Origin: Candidatus Merdisoma merdipullorum
GTDB taxonomy: Bacteria > Bacillota > Clostridia > Lachnospirales > Lachnospiraceae
Length of the DNA stretch: 44,365 nt
NCBI GenBank assembly: GCA_018715645.1
Contig: DVLE01000057.1
Location: forward strand, 1 to 44,365
Direction: 5' to 3'
Below the pieces are notes generated by a model, which made no database searches, was not told the DNA's origin, and saw only the letters and a list, made by a program, of their open reading frames with translations. Made by a program: the position numbers and the translations under genes. Shown here one piece after another: positions 24,501 to 31,834 of this stretch. Numbering within the stretch: the first letter of the stretch is position 1; each line of letters starts with the position of its first letter.

Positions 24501-24729
24501 TGCAAACGGTCAGATACAGCTTATCGTGAACACGCCGTCCGGAAAAGAAAGCCGGTTTGACGACAGCTATATCCGTAAAGCTGCCGTAAAAGGAAAGATT
24601 CCTTACATGACGACAATGGCAGCCGCTATTGCCACCGCGGAAGGCATACGGAAGGTAAAGGAAAAGGGCGGAAAGCTGGAAGTGAAGTCCCTGCAGGAGC
24701 TCCACAGCGAGATAGAGACCGTCGGTTAA
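21499..24729 (+). CDS. carB: Carbamoyl-phosphate synthase large subunit
   Basis: CarB makes carbamoyl phosphate from bicarbonate, ammonia (from CarA) and two ATP for pyrimidine and arginine synthesis. The 1076-aa length is normal. It starts [24 protein letters not shown] and contains two ATP-grasp halves (about 128-320 and 680-870), a linking oligomerisation region with [17 protein letters not shown], and a C-terminal MGS-like regulatory domain from about 935 ([19 protein letters not shown]). The second half repeats the first ([21 protein letters not shown]). carA is not adjacent; dtd is the only upstream partner in the window, so carA must lie elsewhere. Confidence 0.97.
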   Translation: MSKREDIHKVLIIGSGPIIIGQACEFDYSGTQACKALKKLGYEIVLVNSNPATIMTDPGTADVTYIEPLNVERLTQIIEKERPDALLPNLGGQSGLNLCSELSKAGVLEKYGVKVIGVQVDAIERGEDRIEFKHTMDSLGIEMARSEVAYSVDEAVAIAEKLGYPVVLRPAYTMGGAGGGLVYNVEELKTVVARGLQASLVGQVLVEESILGWEELELEVVRDSKNNLITVCFIENIDPMGVHTGDSFCSAPMLTVPEHVQKRLQEKSYKIVEAIQVIGGTNVQWAHNPKTDRDIVIEINPRTSRSSALASKATGFPIALVSAMLASGMTLDEIPCGKYGTLDKYVPDGDYIVIKFARWAFEKFKGVEDKLGTQMRAVGEVMSIGKTYKEAFQKAIRSLETGRYGLGFARDFHDKTKKELMKLLHTATSERQFIMYEALRKGATVEELHELTRIKPYFIEQMKELVDEEEELLKAKGSIPESEKLAQAKKDGFSDRYLSQILEVSESDIRKARTEMGVTEAWEGVHVSGTKDSAYYYSTYNAPDRSTVNTDRPKIMILGGGPNRIGQGIEFDYCCVHAAIALKKLGFETIIVNCNPETVSTDYDTSDKLYFEPLTLEDVLSIHEKEKPVGVIAQFGGQTPLNLASDLEKNGVRILGTSPEIIDLAEDRDRFRAIMEKLDIPMPEAGMAVDVEEALEIAEKIGYPVMVRPSYVLGGRGMEVVHDPESLKEYMRAAVGVTPDRPILIDRFLHHAMECEADAICDGTHAFVPAVMEHIELAGVHSGDSACILPSLNISEKNVKLIKEYTKKIAEEMHVCGLMNIQYAIEDDKVFVLEANPRASRTVPLVSKVCNIQMVQLATEVITEELTGRPSPVPGLKESKFHHYGVKEAVFPFNMFQEVDPLLGPEMRSTGEVLGLAPNFGEAFYKAQEATQTPLPLKGTVLISVSDRDKPEVVQVAKGFYEDGFRILATGRTCDMIQEAGIPAEKIKKLQEGRPNIMDAIANGQIQLIVNTPSGKESRFDDSYIRKAAVKGKIPYMTTMAAAIATAEGIRKVKEKGGKLEVKSLQELHSEIETVG

Positions 24730-24744
24730 AGGGAAAGACAAGTG

Positions 24745-24788
24745 AGGGCAGCGGAAAGGTTCTGTTTTTCAGAGCTTTCCGCTGCCCT
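24745..24788 (+). terminator. Terminator behind carB
   Basis: AGGGCAGCGGAAAG (24745-24758) and CTTTCCGCTGCCCT (24775-24788) form a perfect 14-bp stem. The tail is only moderately T-rich. It lies between the convergent carB and TtcA-like genes and may serve both. Confidence 0.75.
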
Positions 24789-24842
24789 TATGCCTTATGC
24801 CTTGATTCTTTCTATAGCAGTATTTCTATATTCTTGCCGATT

Positions 24843-25613
24843 TTATTTTTTGTCACTGCTTCCCTGGTCCGGCAGCGACAGTCCTCTTACAAAATTTAGA
24901 TCCCGGTATGGGTTGTAGAGTGTATCCAGCACGGCTCGGAACATGCGTTCCTTGACTCCGGGATTTTCATGACACAGGCTTTGAAGAAGCTTCTTTACAT
25001 ATTCCCGCTTTGTGTGACCGTCCGCTGGGCAGGGGCTTTTGCAGACCGGAAGCTGATATTTGTGCTGGAACCCGATCACATCTGCCTCGTCCACATACAT
25101 CAGAGGGCGGATTACCGTCAGATCCATGCGATCCAGATACGTGACAGGGGCAAAGGAATGGAAACGTCCCTCAAAAATCAGGGAGAGCAGCATGGTCTCC
25201 ACCACGTCATCCTTATGGTGCGCGTAAGCCACCTTATTGCAGCCGGTTTCCTTGATTGCCTGATTCAGCGCGCCTTTTCGCATTTTTGCACAGAGCGCGC
25301 AGGGATTGCTTTCCTTTCTGACTTCAAACACAACTTCATAAATGTCTGTTTTTACAATCGTATAATGAACGCCCATTTCTTCGCAGAGAGCCTTGATAGG
25401 CGTCAAATCAAAATCGGGAAATCCCAAATCCACCGTGATAGCTTCAATCTCAAAGGGAGTGGGATAGAAGCGGCGCAGGCCATGCAAGGCATACAGCATG
25501 GCAAGACTGTCCTTTCCTCCGGAGATACCAATCGCTATCCGGTCACCCGGCTCTATCATATGATAATCGTCCACAGCGCGTCTTGTATAGCTTAAAAGCT
25601 GTTGCAGTTTCAT
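24843..25613 (-). CDS. TtcA-like tRNA 2-thiolation enzyme
   Basis: The 256-aa protein is an adenylating PP-loop sulfurtransferase: GISGGKDSLAML (SGGKDS at 31-36) activates the base, and a cluster-binding CALCAKMR (Cys105, Cys108) plus KSPCPADG (Cys195) follow. This is the pattern of TtcA, which makes 2-thiocytidine-32 in tRNA with a 4Fe-4S cluster; related clostridial proteins may act on other bases. The start at 25613 is chosen for AAAGGAAAAG; a TTG six codons earlier is unlikely. TGHTKREYVKKLL-like C-terminal helices are intact. It has its own promoter at 25699-25727. Confidence 0.88.
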   Translation of the reverse strand: MKLQQLLSYTRRAVDDYHMIEPGDRIAIGISGGKDSLAMLYALHGLRRFYPTPFEIEAITVDLGFPDFDLTPIKALCEEMGVHYTIVKTDIYEVVFEVRKESNPCALCAKMRKGALNQAIKETGCNKVAYAHHKDDVVETMLLSLIFEGRFHSFAPVTYLDRMDLTVIRPLMYVDEADVIGFQHKYQLPVCKSPCPADGHTKREYVKKLLQSLCHENPGVKERMFRAVLDTLYNPYRDLNFVRGLSLPDQGSSDKK

Positions 25614-25698
25614 ATCGTCTTTTCCTTTCAAAGTTTTCTTTCGCCAGAGTCTCTTTTACTCTCAAAATGAATCCCCATAGGTTAAAAGAGGCCTTTTC

Positions 25699-25727
25699 AT
25701 TATACCCGCGCGGAAAGCTTATGACAA
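25699..25727 (-). promoter_or_regulatory. Promoter of the TtcA-like gene
   Basis: On the minus strand TTGTCA (complement of 25722-25727) and TATAAT (complement of 25699-25704) are 17 bases apart. Confidence 0.75.
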
Positions 25728-25780
25728 GAATCTTTTTGCAGCTGCTTTTCCTTGCTTTGTATCGGAAACAAGATAAAGGA

Positions 25781-25809
25781 TTGACTTTTCTGTGCCGCTG
25801 GCTTAACAT
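25781..25809 (+). promoter_or_regulatory. Probable promoter of cysK
   Basis: TTGACT (25781-25786) and TAACAT (25804-25809) are 17 bases apart; the leader to the start codon would be about 120 bases. Confidence 0.5.
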
Positions 25810-25935
25810 AAGTTGACAAGAGGATATGCTTTCAGAACAAGGCACTAAAACAGCCGGATTTAAACCGCTGGAAACATATATGCTCTTGCAGACCTGTAAT
25901 AAGATACAGAAAACAGAAAAGGAGGCAGACAATTC

Positions 25936-26871
25936 ATGAGTACTGTATATAAAAATATTTTGGACCTGATTGGAAATACGCCGCTGGTCGAGGTGGGGAA
26001 TATTGAGAAGGAGCTGGGACTTGAAGCTTCTGTTTTGGTGAAGCTGGAATATCTGAATCCGGCAGGCAGCGTCAAGGATCGCGCGGCAAGATCCATGATC
26101 GAGGATGCGGAAAAGAGAGGGCTTCTGAAAGAGGGATCCGTCATCATTGAACCCACCTCCGGAAATACAGGAATCGGACTGGCTGCTATCGCAGCCATCA
26201 AAGGTTACCGGATGATATTGACCATGCCGGAGACCATGAGCGCGGAGCGCCGCAATATTTTAAAGGCTTACGGAGCAGAGCTGGTTCTGACAGAGGGCGC
26301 CAAAGGAATGGCAGGAGCTATCGAGAAGGCCAACGAGCTGGCAGGGGAGATTCCGGGAAGCTTCATTCCCGGTCAGTTTGAAAATCCGGCTAACGCAGCG
26401 GCTCACAGAGCGTCCACGGGACCTGAAATCTGGAAAGATACAGACGGAAAAATTGATATTTTTGTGGCAGGCGTCGGCACAGGAGGTACGCTGACAGGAG
26501 TGGGAGAGTATCTGAAGTCCAAAAACCCGGCGATAAAAATCGTAGCAGTCGAGCCGGCAGATTCCCCTGTGCTTTCTCAGGGAAAAAGCGGTCCCCATAA
26601 GATTCAGGGGATCGGAGCAGGCTTTATTCCTTCTGTATTGAATACGGATATTTATGACGAAATCATTCCGGTAGAAAGCGATGACGCCTTTGCCACAGGA
26701 AAGCTTCTGGCCAAAAAAGAAGGCATTCTTGTGGGCATTTCTTCGGGAGCGGCTCTGTGGGCAGCTATTCAGCTTGCAAAACAGCCCGAAAATAAAGGAA
26801 AGGTGATTGCAGCCCTTTTGCCTGATTCGGGAGACCGTTATTATTCGACGCCTTTATTCACAGAAGCCTGA
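25936..26871 (+). CDS. cysK: Cysteine synthase A (O-acetylserine sulfhydrylase)
   Basis: CysK makes L-cysteine from O-acetylserine and sulfide with pyridoxal phosphate. The 311-aa length is typical. The PLP Lys47 sits in [11 protein letters not shown], the substrate loop is [10 protein letters not shown] (72-81), the phosphate-binding loop is [12 protein letters not shown], and SSGAAL lies near residue 270. AAAAGGAGG precedes the start. It is monocistronic; a hairpin at 26932-26961 follows. Confidence 0.97.
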   Translation: MSTVYKNILDLIGNTPLVEVGNIEKELGLEASVLVKLEYLNPAGSVKDRAARSMIEDAEKRGLLKEGSVIIEPTSGNTGIGLAAIAAIKGYRMILTMPETMSAERRNILKAYGAELVLTEGAKGMAGAIEKANELAGEIPGSFIPGQFENPANAAAHRASTGPEIWKDTDGKIDIFVAGVGTGGTLTGVGEYLKSKNPAIKIVAVEPADSPVLSQGKSGPHKIQGIGAGFIPSVLNTDIYDEIIPVESDDAFATGKLLAKKEGILVGISSGAALWAAIQLAKQPENKGKVIAALLPDSGDRYYSTPLFTEA

Positions 26872-26931
26872 CGAGAGCCGATACAATTCTTTTCACGGAA
26901 ACTCATCCGTGCCAATTAAAAAATAAGGTAA

Positions 26932-26961
26932 ATGCCGCGGAATATTTACGTTCCGCGGCAT
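26932..26961. terminator. GC-rich hairpin behind cysK
   Basis: ATGCCGCGGAA (26932-26942) and TTCCGCGGCAT (26951-26961) form a perfect 11-bp stem. An A-rich run lies on its left and no T-run on its right, so as an intrinsic terminator it looks better on the minus strand; read forward it may simply be a stable mRNA end. Confidence 0.6.
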
Positions 26962-26988
26962 AGCCAGCCCAAAATCGAACATATTTTC

Positions 26989-27053
26989 CGAACATACGTA
27001 TTGACAAACGGGTGTTCGTGTTTTATAATACAAGTATAGAGAACAGTTGTTCG
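26989..27053 (+). promoter_or_regulatory. Consensus promoter of the yneA-like gene with LexA boxes
   Basis: TTGACA (27001-27006) and TATAAT (27024-27029) are both perfect and 17 bases apart. LexA-type boxes (CGAAC-N4-GTTCG) surround it: CAAAC-GGGT-GTTCG at 27005-27018 lies between -35 and -10 with one mismatch; AGAAC-AGTT-GTTCG at 27040-27053 just past the RNA start keeps GAAC-N4-GTTC exactly; CGAAC-ATAC-GTATT at 26989-27002 is a weaker third. LexA bound at these sites would block the promoter until DNA damage. Confidence 0.82.
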
Positions 27054-27103
27054 GAAATGCAAATACTGCATGTGTGGAGAGCATGTTTTGGGAGGCATAC
27101 CTT

Positions 27104-27469
27104 ATGTACGAGAGAAAAAGAATTTACGCGAGAAGAAAGGCTGATAGAAACAAAAGACAAAAGAACTTGGCGCTCCTGGTTTCATCCCTTTGCCTGGCCC
27201 TGGCTCTGGCAATTATCTTTGGCAGCTTTTTATCTGTGGCCGAGGCAAAGGAACCGGAAGTTACCTATTATAAATATTATGCCAGCGTAGAAGTTCAGCC
27301 CGGAGATACCCTTTGGGATTTAGCCGCCGATTATATGGATGAACATTACGAGACACGGGAAGCCTATATTGAGGAAGTACGTGAACTCAATTCTTTGGGT
27401 AATATCAATAATATTGTAACCGGACAATATCTTATATTGCCTTATTATTCCACTGAATATCAGGTATAA
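27104..27469 (+). CDS. YneA-like SOS cell-division suppressor with LysM domain
   Basis: The start at 27104 is chosen for GGGAGG at 27090-27095; a longer in-frame reading begins inside a LexA box and is unlikely. The 121-aa protein has a very basic cytoplasmic head (YERKRIYARRKADRNKRQK), one membrane helix (about 24-45) and one outer LysM domain (VEVQPGDTLWDLAADYM to QYLILPY). This is the layout of Bacillus YneA, which delays cell division during the SOS response and binds peptidoglycan through LysM. The LexA boxes in the promoter and the presence of lexA 3.6 kb away support this role. In bacilli yneA sits beside lexA; here a recombinase and a lipoprotein gene separate them. Confidence 0.82.
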   Translation: MYERKRIYARRKADRNKRQKNLALLVSSLCLALALAIIFGSFLSVAEAKEPEVTYYKYYASVEVQPGDTLWDLAADYMDEHYETREAYIEEVRELNSLGNINNIVTGQYLILPYYSTEYQV

Positions 27470-27542
27470 AGATTTTACAATAAAATTAGCCTGAGTTGTT
27501 GAAATTGCAAAATTACAGTCAGCATCCCAAACCGCCAAGGAT

Positions 27543-27600
27543 AAGGGTTCATTAGAATGATCGGAAACTAGCTTTACGTGAGTTCTTAATGAACCTTTTT
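27543..27600 (+). terminator. Terminator behind the yneA-like gene
   Basis: AAGGGTTCATTA (27543-27554) pairs with TAATGAACCTT (27587-27597) with one bulged G, and the run TTTTT (27596-27600) closes it. The 32-base loop is long for a terminator and may fold further. Confidence 0.6.
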
Positions 27601-27746
27601 CATATCAGCTGCATGGACTTTTAATCGCTATTAGCAGTCCATATAGGATGATAGAAGATGATGTAACAGAGATAGATCTATAAGACAAACACATGTTTTT
27701 CGCATAGATTGGTTGTTTTTTCTCTATACATTAGTACAACATAAAA

Positions 27747-27783
27747 ATCCGCCCCAAATTGCTTGTATGCAACTTAGGGCGGA
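27747..27783 (-). terminator. Imperfect 15-bp hairpin flanked by A and T runs
   Basis: TCCGCCC at the left and GGGCGGA at the right enclose a second paired block (TTGC/GCAA) with two mismatches between. On the minus strand the stem is followed by TTTTTATG, so it would act as an intrinsic terminator there. Confidence 0.5.
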
Positions 27784-27940
27784 TAAAAAGGCGTACCGGA
27801 ACATATTCTGGAGAATGATCAGTTTTGAGGATTGGCTGCAGGATGTGAAAGATCGAATGCCGTAACAATCTGTCAGGGCCTGCATCTGTTCAGATTCTGT
27901 TTCCGGTGCCTGTACGGTTCCACATTTATGAGCATTCCAT

Positions 27941-27972
27941 AAAACAAATAATGCCTGCTTAGAGGAAAGCAG
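27941..27972 (-). terminator. Terminator of the cobalamin-riboswitch transcript
   Basis: On the minus strand CTGCTT, loop TCCTCT, AAGCAG is followed by GCATTATTTGTTTT. It lies about 70 bases after the B12 box. The stem is short (6 bp). Confidence 0.6.
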
Positions 27973-28039
27973 ACACAGTAAAAAAGAAAATTCTTTTTTA
28001 TATCAGGAATCAAACTTTCTTCGGAAGTCTCTCCTCAGA

Positions 28040-28227
28040 CATCAAGCAGGTTTCCTGGCTTGCAGATCAATACGTTTTCCCTTTCCTTCTCATACAAATT
28101 GTTGTACAATGGACTACAGAGGGAACGCTCCCTGCTTACAGTGACCGGATCGCTCAGGTTTTTCACCTGATTCCCTTTTCCGTCTGCAAGTCAGATTTAC
28201 AGACTTGAAAACGGCACTTGACACCTT
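28040..28227 (-). promoter_or_regulatory. Cobalamin (B12) riboswitch on the minus strand
   Basis: Read on the minus strand, the element shows AAAAGGGAATCAGGTGAAAA with its paired ACCTGA (28156-28180 region), then GCGATCCGGTCACTGTAAGC (28127-28152 region), which is the conserved core, and at the end the B12 box AAGCCAGGAAACCTGC (within 28043-28062). These are the hallmark blocks of adenosylcobalamin-type riboswitches, in the right order and spacing. A promoter lies immediately upstream. No protein-coding gene follows on the minus strand: after a terminator at 27941-27972 there is only a 0.5-kb non-coding stretch and then the yneA-like gene on the other strand. Confidence 0.88.
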
Positions 28228-28251
28228 TTATATATGGAATTGTACGAAATT

Positions 28252-28280
28252 ATTATACCACTCTGCAGACGAGGCGTCAA
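28252..28280 (-). promoter_or_regulatory. Promoter of the cobalamin riboswitch
   Basis: On the minus strand TTGACG (complement of 28275-28280) and TATAAT (complement of 28252-28257) are 17 bases apart and point into the riboswitch. Confidence 0.8.
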
Positions 28281-28365
28281 TTCCTTTCGTACTTTACATT
28301 CACCCTTCATTGACAAGGGCATCAGTTTTACAAAGTATCGACTCATTAGATTTGTGAAGGAAAGG

Positions 28366-29451
28366 ATGAAACGAATCATGGAATACAGAAGTTACCACGA
28401 ACAAAAGGATATGGCAAATATCCAAAAGCTGAGGGAGATTCTGAAAACGCTTCCTCCGTTTGCCAAAGACTATTTCAGGGCTGTGGAGCCTACTACCTCC
28501 ACTCGCACCCGTATCTCCTACGCCTATGATATTCGGGTGTTTTTCCGTTTCCTGATAGAAGAAAACCCTGTTTACAAAGATTATCAGACCACGGATTTTA
28601 AAGTGTCCGATCTGGATCGGCTGGAGGCTGTGGATATTGAAGAATATCAGGAATATCTGAAGCTTTATCAAAAGGATGAGGAAGATGGTTCTTCCGCCTC
28701 CGTGACCAACGGGGAACGCGGTCTGAAGCGAAAAATGTCTGCGCTTCGGAGCTTTTACGCATATTTTTACAAGCGGCAGCTTATTCATACGAATCCCACT
28801 GTTCTGGTCGATATGCCGAAGCTTCACGATAAGGCGATTATCCGTCTCGATGCGGATGAAACAGCGAAATTGCTGGATTTCATTGAACATGGAGGGGAAA
28901 GTCTTACCGGACAGAAAAAGGTTTACTATGAAAAGACAAGGGAGCGGGATTTGGCCATCGTTACTCTGCTGCTTGGCACGGGAATCCGTGTATCTGAGTG
29001 TGTGGGACTGGACGTCACAGACGTGGACTTTAACAACAATGGAATCAAAGTAACGCGCAAAGGTGGTTCTGAAATGATCGTCTATTTCGGCGAGGAGGTA
29101 GAAACTGCCCTGAGAAATTATATAGAAGGAAGCCGGAAATCTGTTGTCCCTCAGGAGGGACATGAACTTGCACTATTCTACTCTACCCAGAACCGGCGGA
29201 TCAGCGTGGGCGCCGTGGAAAATCTTGTCAAGAAATATTCCAGGCAGGTCACGCCGCTGAAAAAAATTACGCCTCACAAGCTCCGCAGTACATACGGAAC
29301 AAGCCTTTATCAGGAAACCGGAGACATTTATCTCGTGGCGGATGTGCTGGGGCATAAAGACGTCAATACCACAAGGAAGCATTATGCGGCACAGGATGAA
29401 GACAGACGAAGGAGGGCCGCCAAAGCAGTAAAGCTTCGTGAAAATCCATAA
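28366..29451 (+). CDS. Tyrosine recombinase (XerC/XerD-like)
   Basis: The 361-aa protein has an N-terminal SAM-like core-binding domain (about 20-150) and a C-terminal catalytic domain with all active-site residues: Arg208 (GTGIRVSE), Lys232 (TRKGG), His304 and Arg307 (PHKLRSTYG), His330 (LGHKDVNTT) and the nucleophile Tyr340 (RKHYAAQ). It may be a housekeeping Xer-type enzyme rather than an element integrase, since no element is visible around it; length is a little above XerC/D (about 300). The start at 28366 follows GAAGGAAAGG; ATG at 28378 is an alternative. A longer reading from 28234 overlaps the B12 promoter and lacks a ribosome binding site. Confidence 0.88.
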   Translation: MKRIMEYRSYHEQKDMANIQKLREILKTLPPFAKDYFRAVEPTTSTRTRISYAYDIRVFFRFLIEENPVYKDYQTTDFKVSDLDRLEAVDIEEYQEYLKLYQKDEEDGSSASVTNGERGLKRKMSALRSFYAYFYKRQLIHTNPTVLVDMPKLHDKAIIRLDADETAKLLDFIEHGGESLTGQKKVYYEKTRERDLAIVTLLLGTGIRVSECVGLDVTDVDFNNNGIKVTRKGGSEMIVYFGEEVETALRNYIEGSRKSVVPQEGHELALFYSTQNRRISVGAVENLVKKYSRQVTPLKKITPHKLRSTYGTSLYQETGDIYLVADVLGHKDVNTTRKHYAAQDEDRRRRAAKAVKLRENP

Positions 29452-29464
29452 CCGCTTGATAAAA

Positions 29465-29508
29465 GCCGCAGGCAAAGCAGAGTCATCTGCGTTTTGCCTG
29501 CGGCCTTT
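29465..29508. terminator. Bidirectional terminator between recombinase and DUF3048 genes
   Basis: GCCGCAGGCAAA (29465-29476) pairs with TTTGCCTGCGGC (29493-29504), extended inward by CAGA/TCTG, with AAAA before and TTTT after the stem. Confidence 0.9.
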
Positions 29509-29554
29509 TCAGCTCTTAGATTAAATTTTTACCCTTTTTAGGCTTTCATTTTCT

Positions 29555-30679
29555 TTACTCAATCACCAACTGATCCCATACTTCATCAGCTACGAAACCG
29601 ATATATGTCTTTCCGGTATTGATTGTGATCTCCTCGCCTGACATATCGTAATAAATCGTACGGTCAGTATCGGAAATCTTGCTCCAGGTGATCGGAATCG
29701 CCTGACCATTTGTGATATAATAACCGTCCATTCCGGTTGCCAGGCAGTTCCAAACCATATATCCATTAGAATCCAGTTCGCTGTAGCTCATCTTCTGAAG
29801 AATAACATTCTCAAAAGCGAGCTGCTCATTGTTATTGCCCGGATCCACATGCGCAGAGCCATACTCGGAATAAAGATAAGTTCCGGATGCCTCGTCGTAG
29901 TTCAGCTCGGATTCATTGTGCGGGAACGGAAGATCCACCAATGTGCAGGCAATGCTTCCGGCTGCTTCGGAAAGATCCACCGGATTGCTCTCAGAAGCAA
30001 ACTGGAAATGTGCCTCTGTAGGCGCATACTCGTTATAGTTGCGGTCTACGCTGGAATTGCTGAAGTTTTTCTCCATATCACCCGGAAGAATGTACTCCGT
30101 AAACTCACGGGGTTTTCCATTGTCTACACGGGAAAAGGTTCCGCTGAAATGATCCACATAATCATTTTCCAGGAAAGTATTGATATAGAAGGGGCCGCCA
30201 TCATGGCAGACAATAGCGTTCCATTCCGGCGCTATCATAAAGTTTGTCGGGCGCACACTGCGGACGCTTCCGATCTGATCGATGCTGTCATAGTCCTTAA
30301 TGAGAACCATAAACCGGGTAATCTGTCCATTCTTTGTGCTGTTCATCATCTCATAAACGATGTCTGCCTGGGTAAGTCCATAGTGCGGAAGCGCTGTCTT
30401 TTCGTTATCCACCATTACGGCGATGGGACGCTGATCTTTCAGGTCCTCACTGATCCATTCGTTCGTCAGTTCACTGCGGTACATCCCTTCAGGAGCAACC
30501 TCTTCAACAACTTCTTCCTCCTCTTCTTCTGTCTCTGTGTCCTCTGCGACAATTTCTTCTTCTGTGGAGAAGGTGTCTGCCGCTTCTTCTTCCTCGCTGC
30601 TTCCGCAGCCTGCAGCGCCTGCAAGGCATACAACGCTTAATGCAAGCAGAAGCCACTTTACGTGTTTTTTCATCTTCAT
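29555..30679 (-). CDS. DUF3048 lipoprotein (YerB-like)
   Basis: The 374-aa protein has a lipoprotein signal peptide ending at CLAGAAGC (lipidated Cys near residue 25). A highly acidic linker (about 30-65, mostly Glu) leads to the DUF3048 domain with ISEDLKDQRPIAVMVDN, YGLTQADIVYEMMN, IGSVRSVRPTNF and a final beta domain. It is an extracellular membrane-tethered protein of unknown function, conserved in Bacillus (YerB) and Clostridia. AGGAAGGA precedes the first ATG; a second ATG two codons on is possible. Its promoter faces away from lexA. Confidence 0.88.
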   Translation of the reverse strand: MKMKKHVKWLLLALSVVCLAGAAGCGSSEEEEAADTFSTEEEIVAEDTETEEEEEEVVEEVAPEGMYRSELTNEWISEDLKDQRPIAVMVDNEKTALPHYGLTQADIVYEMMNSTKNGQITRFMVLIKDYDSIDQIGSVRSVRPTNFMIAPEWNAIVCHDGGPFYINTFLENDYVDHFSGTFSRVDNGKPREFTEYILPGDMEKNFSNSSVDRNYNEYAPTEAHFQFASESNPVDLSEAAGSIACTLVDLPFPHNESELNYDEASGTYLYSEYGSAHVDPGNNNEQLAFENVILQKMSYSELDSNGYMVWNCLATGMDGYYITNGQAIPITWSKISDTDRTIYYDMSGEEITINTGKTYIGFVADEVWDQLVIE

Positions 30680-30759
30680 AGTTCCTTCCTGTGTGTGTTA
30701 TCCCCCAGCATACAAAAACACCTGTAGCTGAACGCTGAGGGTGTAATAATTTAGTAATA

Positions 30760-30768
30760 ATTATACCA
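30760..30768 (-). promoter_or_regulatory. Extended -10 promoter of the DUF3048 gene
   Basis: On the minus strand TGG-TATAAT gives an extended -10; no good -35 is present 17 bases upstream. Confidence 0.55.
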
Positions 30769-30927
30769 TAGATTGTAACAGGATACCAGAGAAAAATGGA
30801 GGTTCATGAAAATTCATGAAAAATTCATTTTCAGTTTACAATTTGTTACCAGCATCTAACCTGATTAATTTACATAAATTAATTATGTCAACTAAATATC
30901 CGGGTTCTAAACCAGAACAAACTTTCA

Positions 30928-30966
30928 AAACATTTGTTTGCATGACAGTTGAACATATGATATAAT
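30928..30966 (+). promoter_or_regulatory. lexA promoter with self-repression operator
   Basis: TTGCAT (30938-30943) and TATAAT (30961-30966) are 17 bases apart. The symmetric AAAC-ATTT-GTTT at 30928-30939 overlaps the -35 and resembles a LexA box with A/T at the outer positions; a half box GAAC-ATAT sits at 30951-30958 between the promoter elements. Self-repression by LexA is the usual arrangement. Confidence 0.65.
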
Positions 30967-30992
30967 GTCGGTAGACATTATATCTGCGCTGG
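30964..30992 (+). repeat. Palindromic leader element, copy 2
   Basis: It matches 11947-11975 at 27 of 29 positions. In this copy the palindrome is longer: GATATAATGTC (30959-30969), GGTA, GACATTATATC (30974-30984), an uninterrupted 11-bp inverted repeat that includes the -10 of lexA. Confidence 0.7.
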
Positions 30993-31072
30993 TCCGGCGC
31001 TGACCGAAGGGAAGCGTTTTTCCTGACCGGACCATGTGCATCCTATGTGCGTCGATAAGGAGGAATAACAGA

Positions 31073-31690
31073 ATGCCCTACGGGAAAATTTCTAAGAAAC
31101 AGTCAGAGATCCTTGAATATATTAAGTCACAAATTATCAACAAGGGATACCCCCCTTCGGTTCGCGACATTTGTGAGGCCGTAGATCTGAAGTCTACTTC
31201 TTCTGTCCACTCTCATCTTGAGACATTGGAGAAGAACGGGTATATCCGCCGTGATCCCACAAAGCCAAGGGCAATCGAGATTATCGATGACAATTTCAAT
31301 CTGGCCCGCCGGGAGGTTGTCAACGTCCCTGTAGTTGGAAAGGTGGCTGCCGGACAGCCGATTCTGGCCGTGGAAAATGTAGAGTCTTATTTTCCGGTTC
31401 CTATGGAGTTTATGCCGAATGAGCAGTGTTTTATGCTGAAGGTCAAAGGTGATTCCATGATCAATGCCGGAATCTTTGATGGCGACACCATCCTGGTGGA
31501 GCAATGCCAAACGGCTCTTAACGGCGACATGGTTGTGGCGCTGGTCGAGGACTCCGCCACCGTAAAGACCTTTTACCGAGAGGCTGATCACATCCGTCTC
31601 CAGCCGGAAAATGACGCGATGGAGCCGATTATTGTGACAGACTGCCAGATTCTTGGAAAGGTATTTGGCGTGTTCCGTTTTTTCCGTTAA
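31073..31690 (+). CDS. lexA: LexA repressor
   Basis: LexA represses DNA-damage genes and cleaves itself when RecA is active. The start at 31073 follows AAGGAGGA; an in-frame ATG at 31034 has no site. The 205-aa protein has an N-terminal winged helix ([34 protein letters not shown]) and an S24 latent protease domain with the cleavage bond Ala93-Gly94 (VAAGQP), nucleophile Ser128 (KGDSM) and Lys165 (TVKTF). All key residues are intact. LexA boxes occur at its own promoter and at the yneA-like gene. Confidence 0.97.
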   Translation: MPYGKISKKQSEILEYIKSQIINKGYPPSVRDICEAVDLKSTSSVHSHLETLEKNGYIRRDPTKPRAIEIIDDNFNLARREVVNVPVVGKVAAGQPILAVENVESYFPVPMEFMPNEQCFMLKVKGDSMINAGIFDGDTILVEQCQTALNGDMVVALVEDSATVKTFYREADHIRLQPENDAMEPIIVTDCQILGKVFGVFRFFR

Positions 31691-31724
31691 AAGTTCCGGA
31701 TAAAAATATATTGAAACTGCAAAA

Positions 31725-31775
31725 GAGCGCTTCCAAAGCCAGATAAATCAAAACTTTGGCAGCGCTCTCCTATCT
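31725..31775. terminator. Terminator behind lexA
   Basis: GAGCGCTTCCAAAG (31725-31738) pairs with CTTTGGCAGCGCTC (31754-31767) with one mismatch; a T/C-rich tail follows. It also closes the long minus-strand operon arriving from the right. Confidence 0.75.
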
Positions 31776-31834
31776 TCTTTTCTTTGTCTTTCTTAAAGGT
31801 TCCCCTTCGCTGACAAGGGCATCTGTATCTTCGC

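Larger units (their letters stand above)
25614..25935. other. Intergenic region between divergent TtcA-like and cysK genes
   Basis: The 322-base spacer holds a promoter for each direction (25699-25727 minus, 25781-25809 plus) and no credible gene. A second TTGACA occurs at 25813-25818 without a clear -10. I see no T-box or S-box pattern, so control of cysK is more likely by a DNA-binding regulator. Confidence 0.6.
27470..28365. other. 896-base non-coding region with several RNA elements
   Basis: No credible full-length gene is present. It holds a terminator for the yneA-like gene (27543-27600), further hairpins at 27614-27644 (ATGGACT/AGTCCAT) and 27747-27783, a 32-codon open stretch at 27767-27865, and on the minus strand a complete cobalamin riboswitch with promoter and terminator. 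The region looks like the remains of a lost gene between the LysM gene and the recombinase. Confidence 0.6.
30680..31072. other. Divergent regulatory region between DUF3048 and lexA genes
   Basis: From left to right it holds the DUF3048 leader and extended -10 promoter (30760-30768, minus), a tandem TTCATGAA motif array (30803-30830), the lexA promoter with operator (30928-30966), the palindromic leader (30959-30992) and a hairpin (30990-31034). There is no gene in it. Confidence 0.7.

Noticed and set aside
25614-25935. T-box or SAM riboswitch before cysK
   Set aside because: No T-box sequence, specifier loop pattern or S-box core is visible, and no strong terminator precedes cysK.
27047-27469. 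Longer YneA-like protein starting at TTG 27047
   Set aside because: That start is inside a LexA box with no ribosome binding site; ATG 27104 has GGGAGG at the right distance.
28234-28365. N-terminal extension of the tyrosine recombinase
   Set aside because: The extra 44 codons overlap the minus-strand B12 promoter, have no ribosome binding site and do not look like recombinase sequence.
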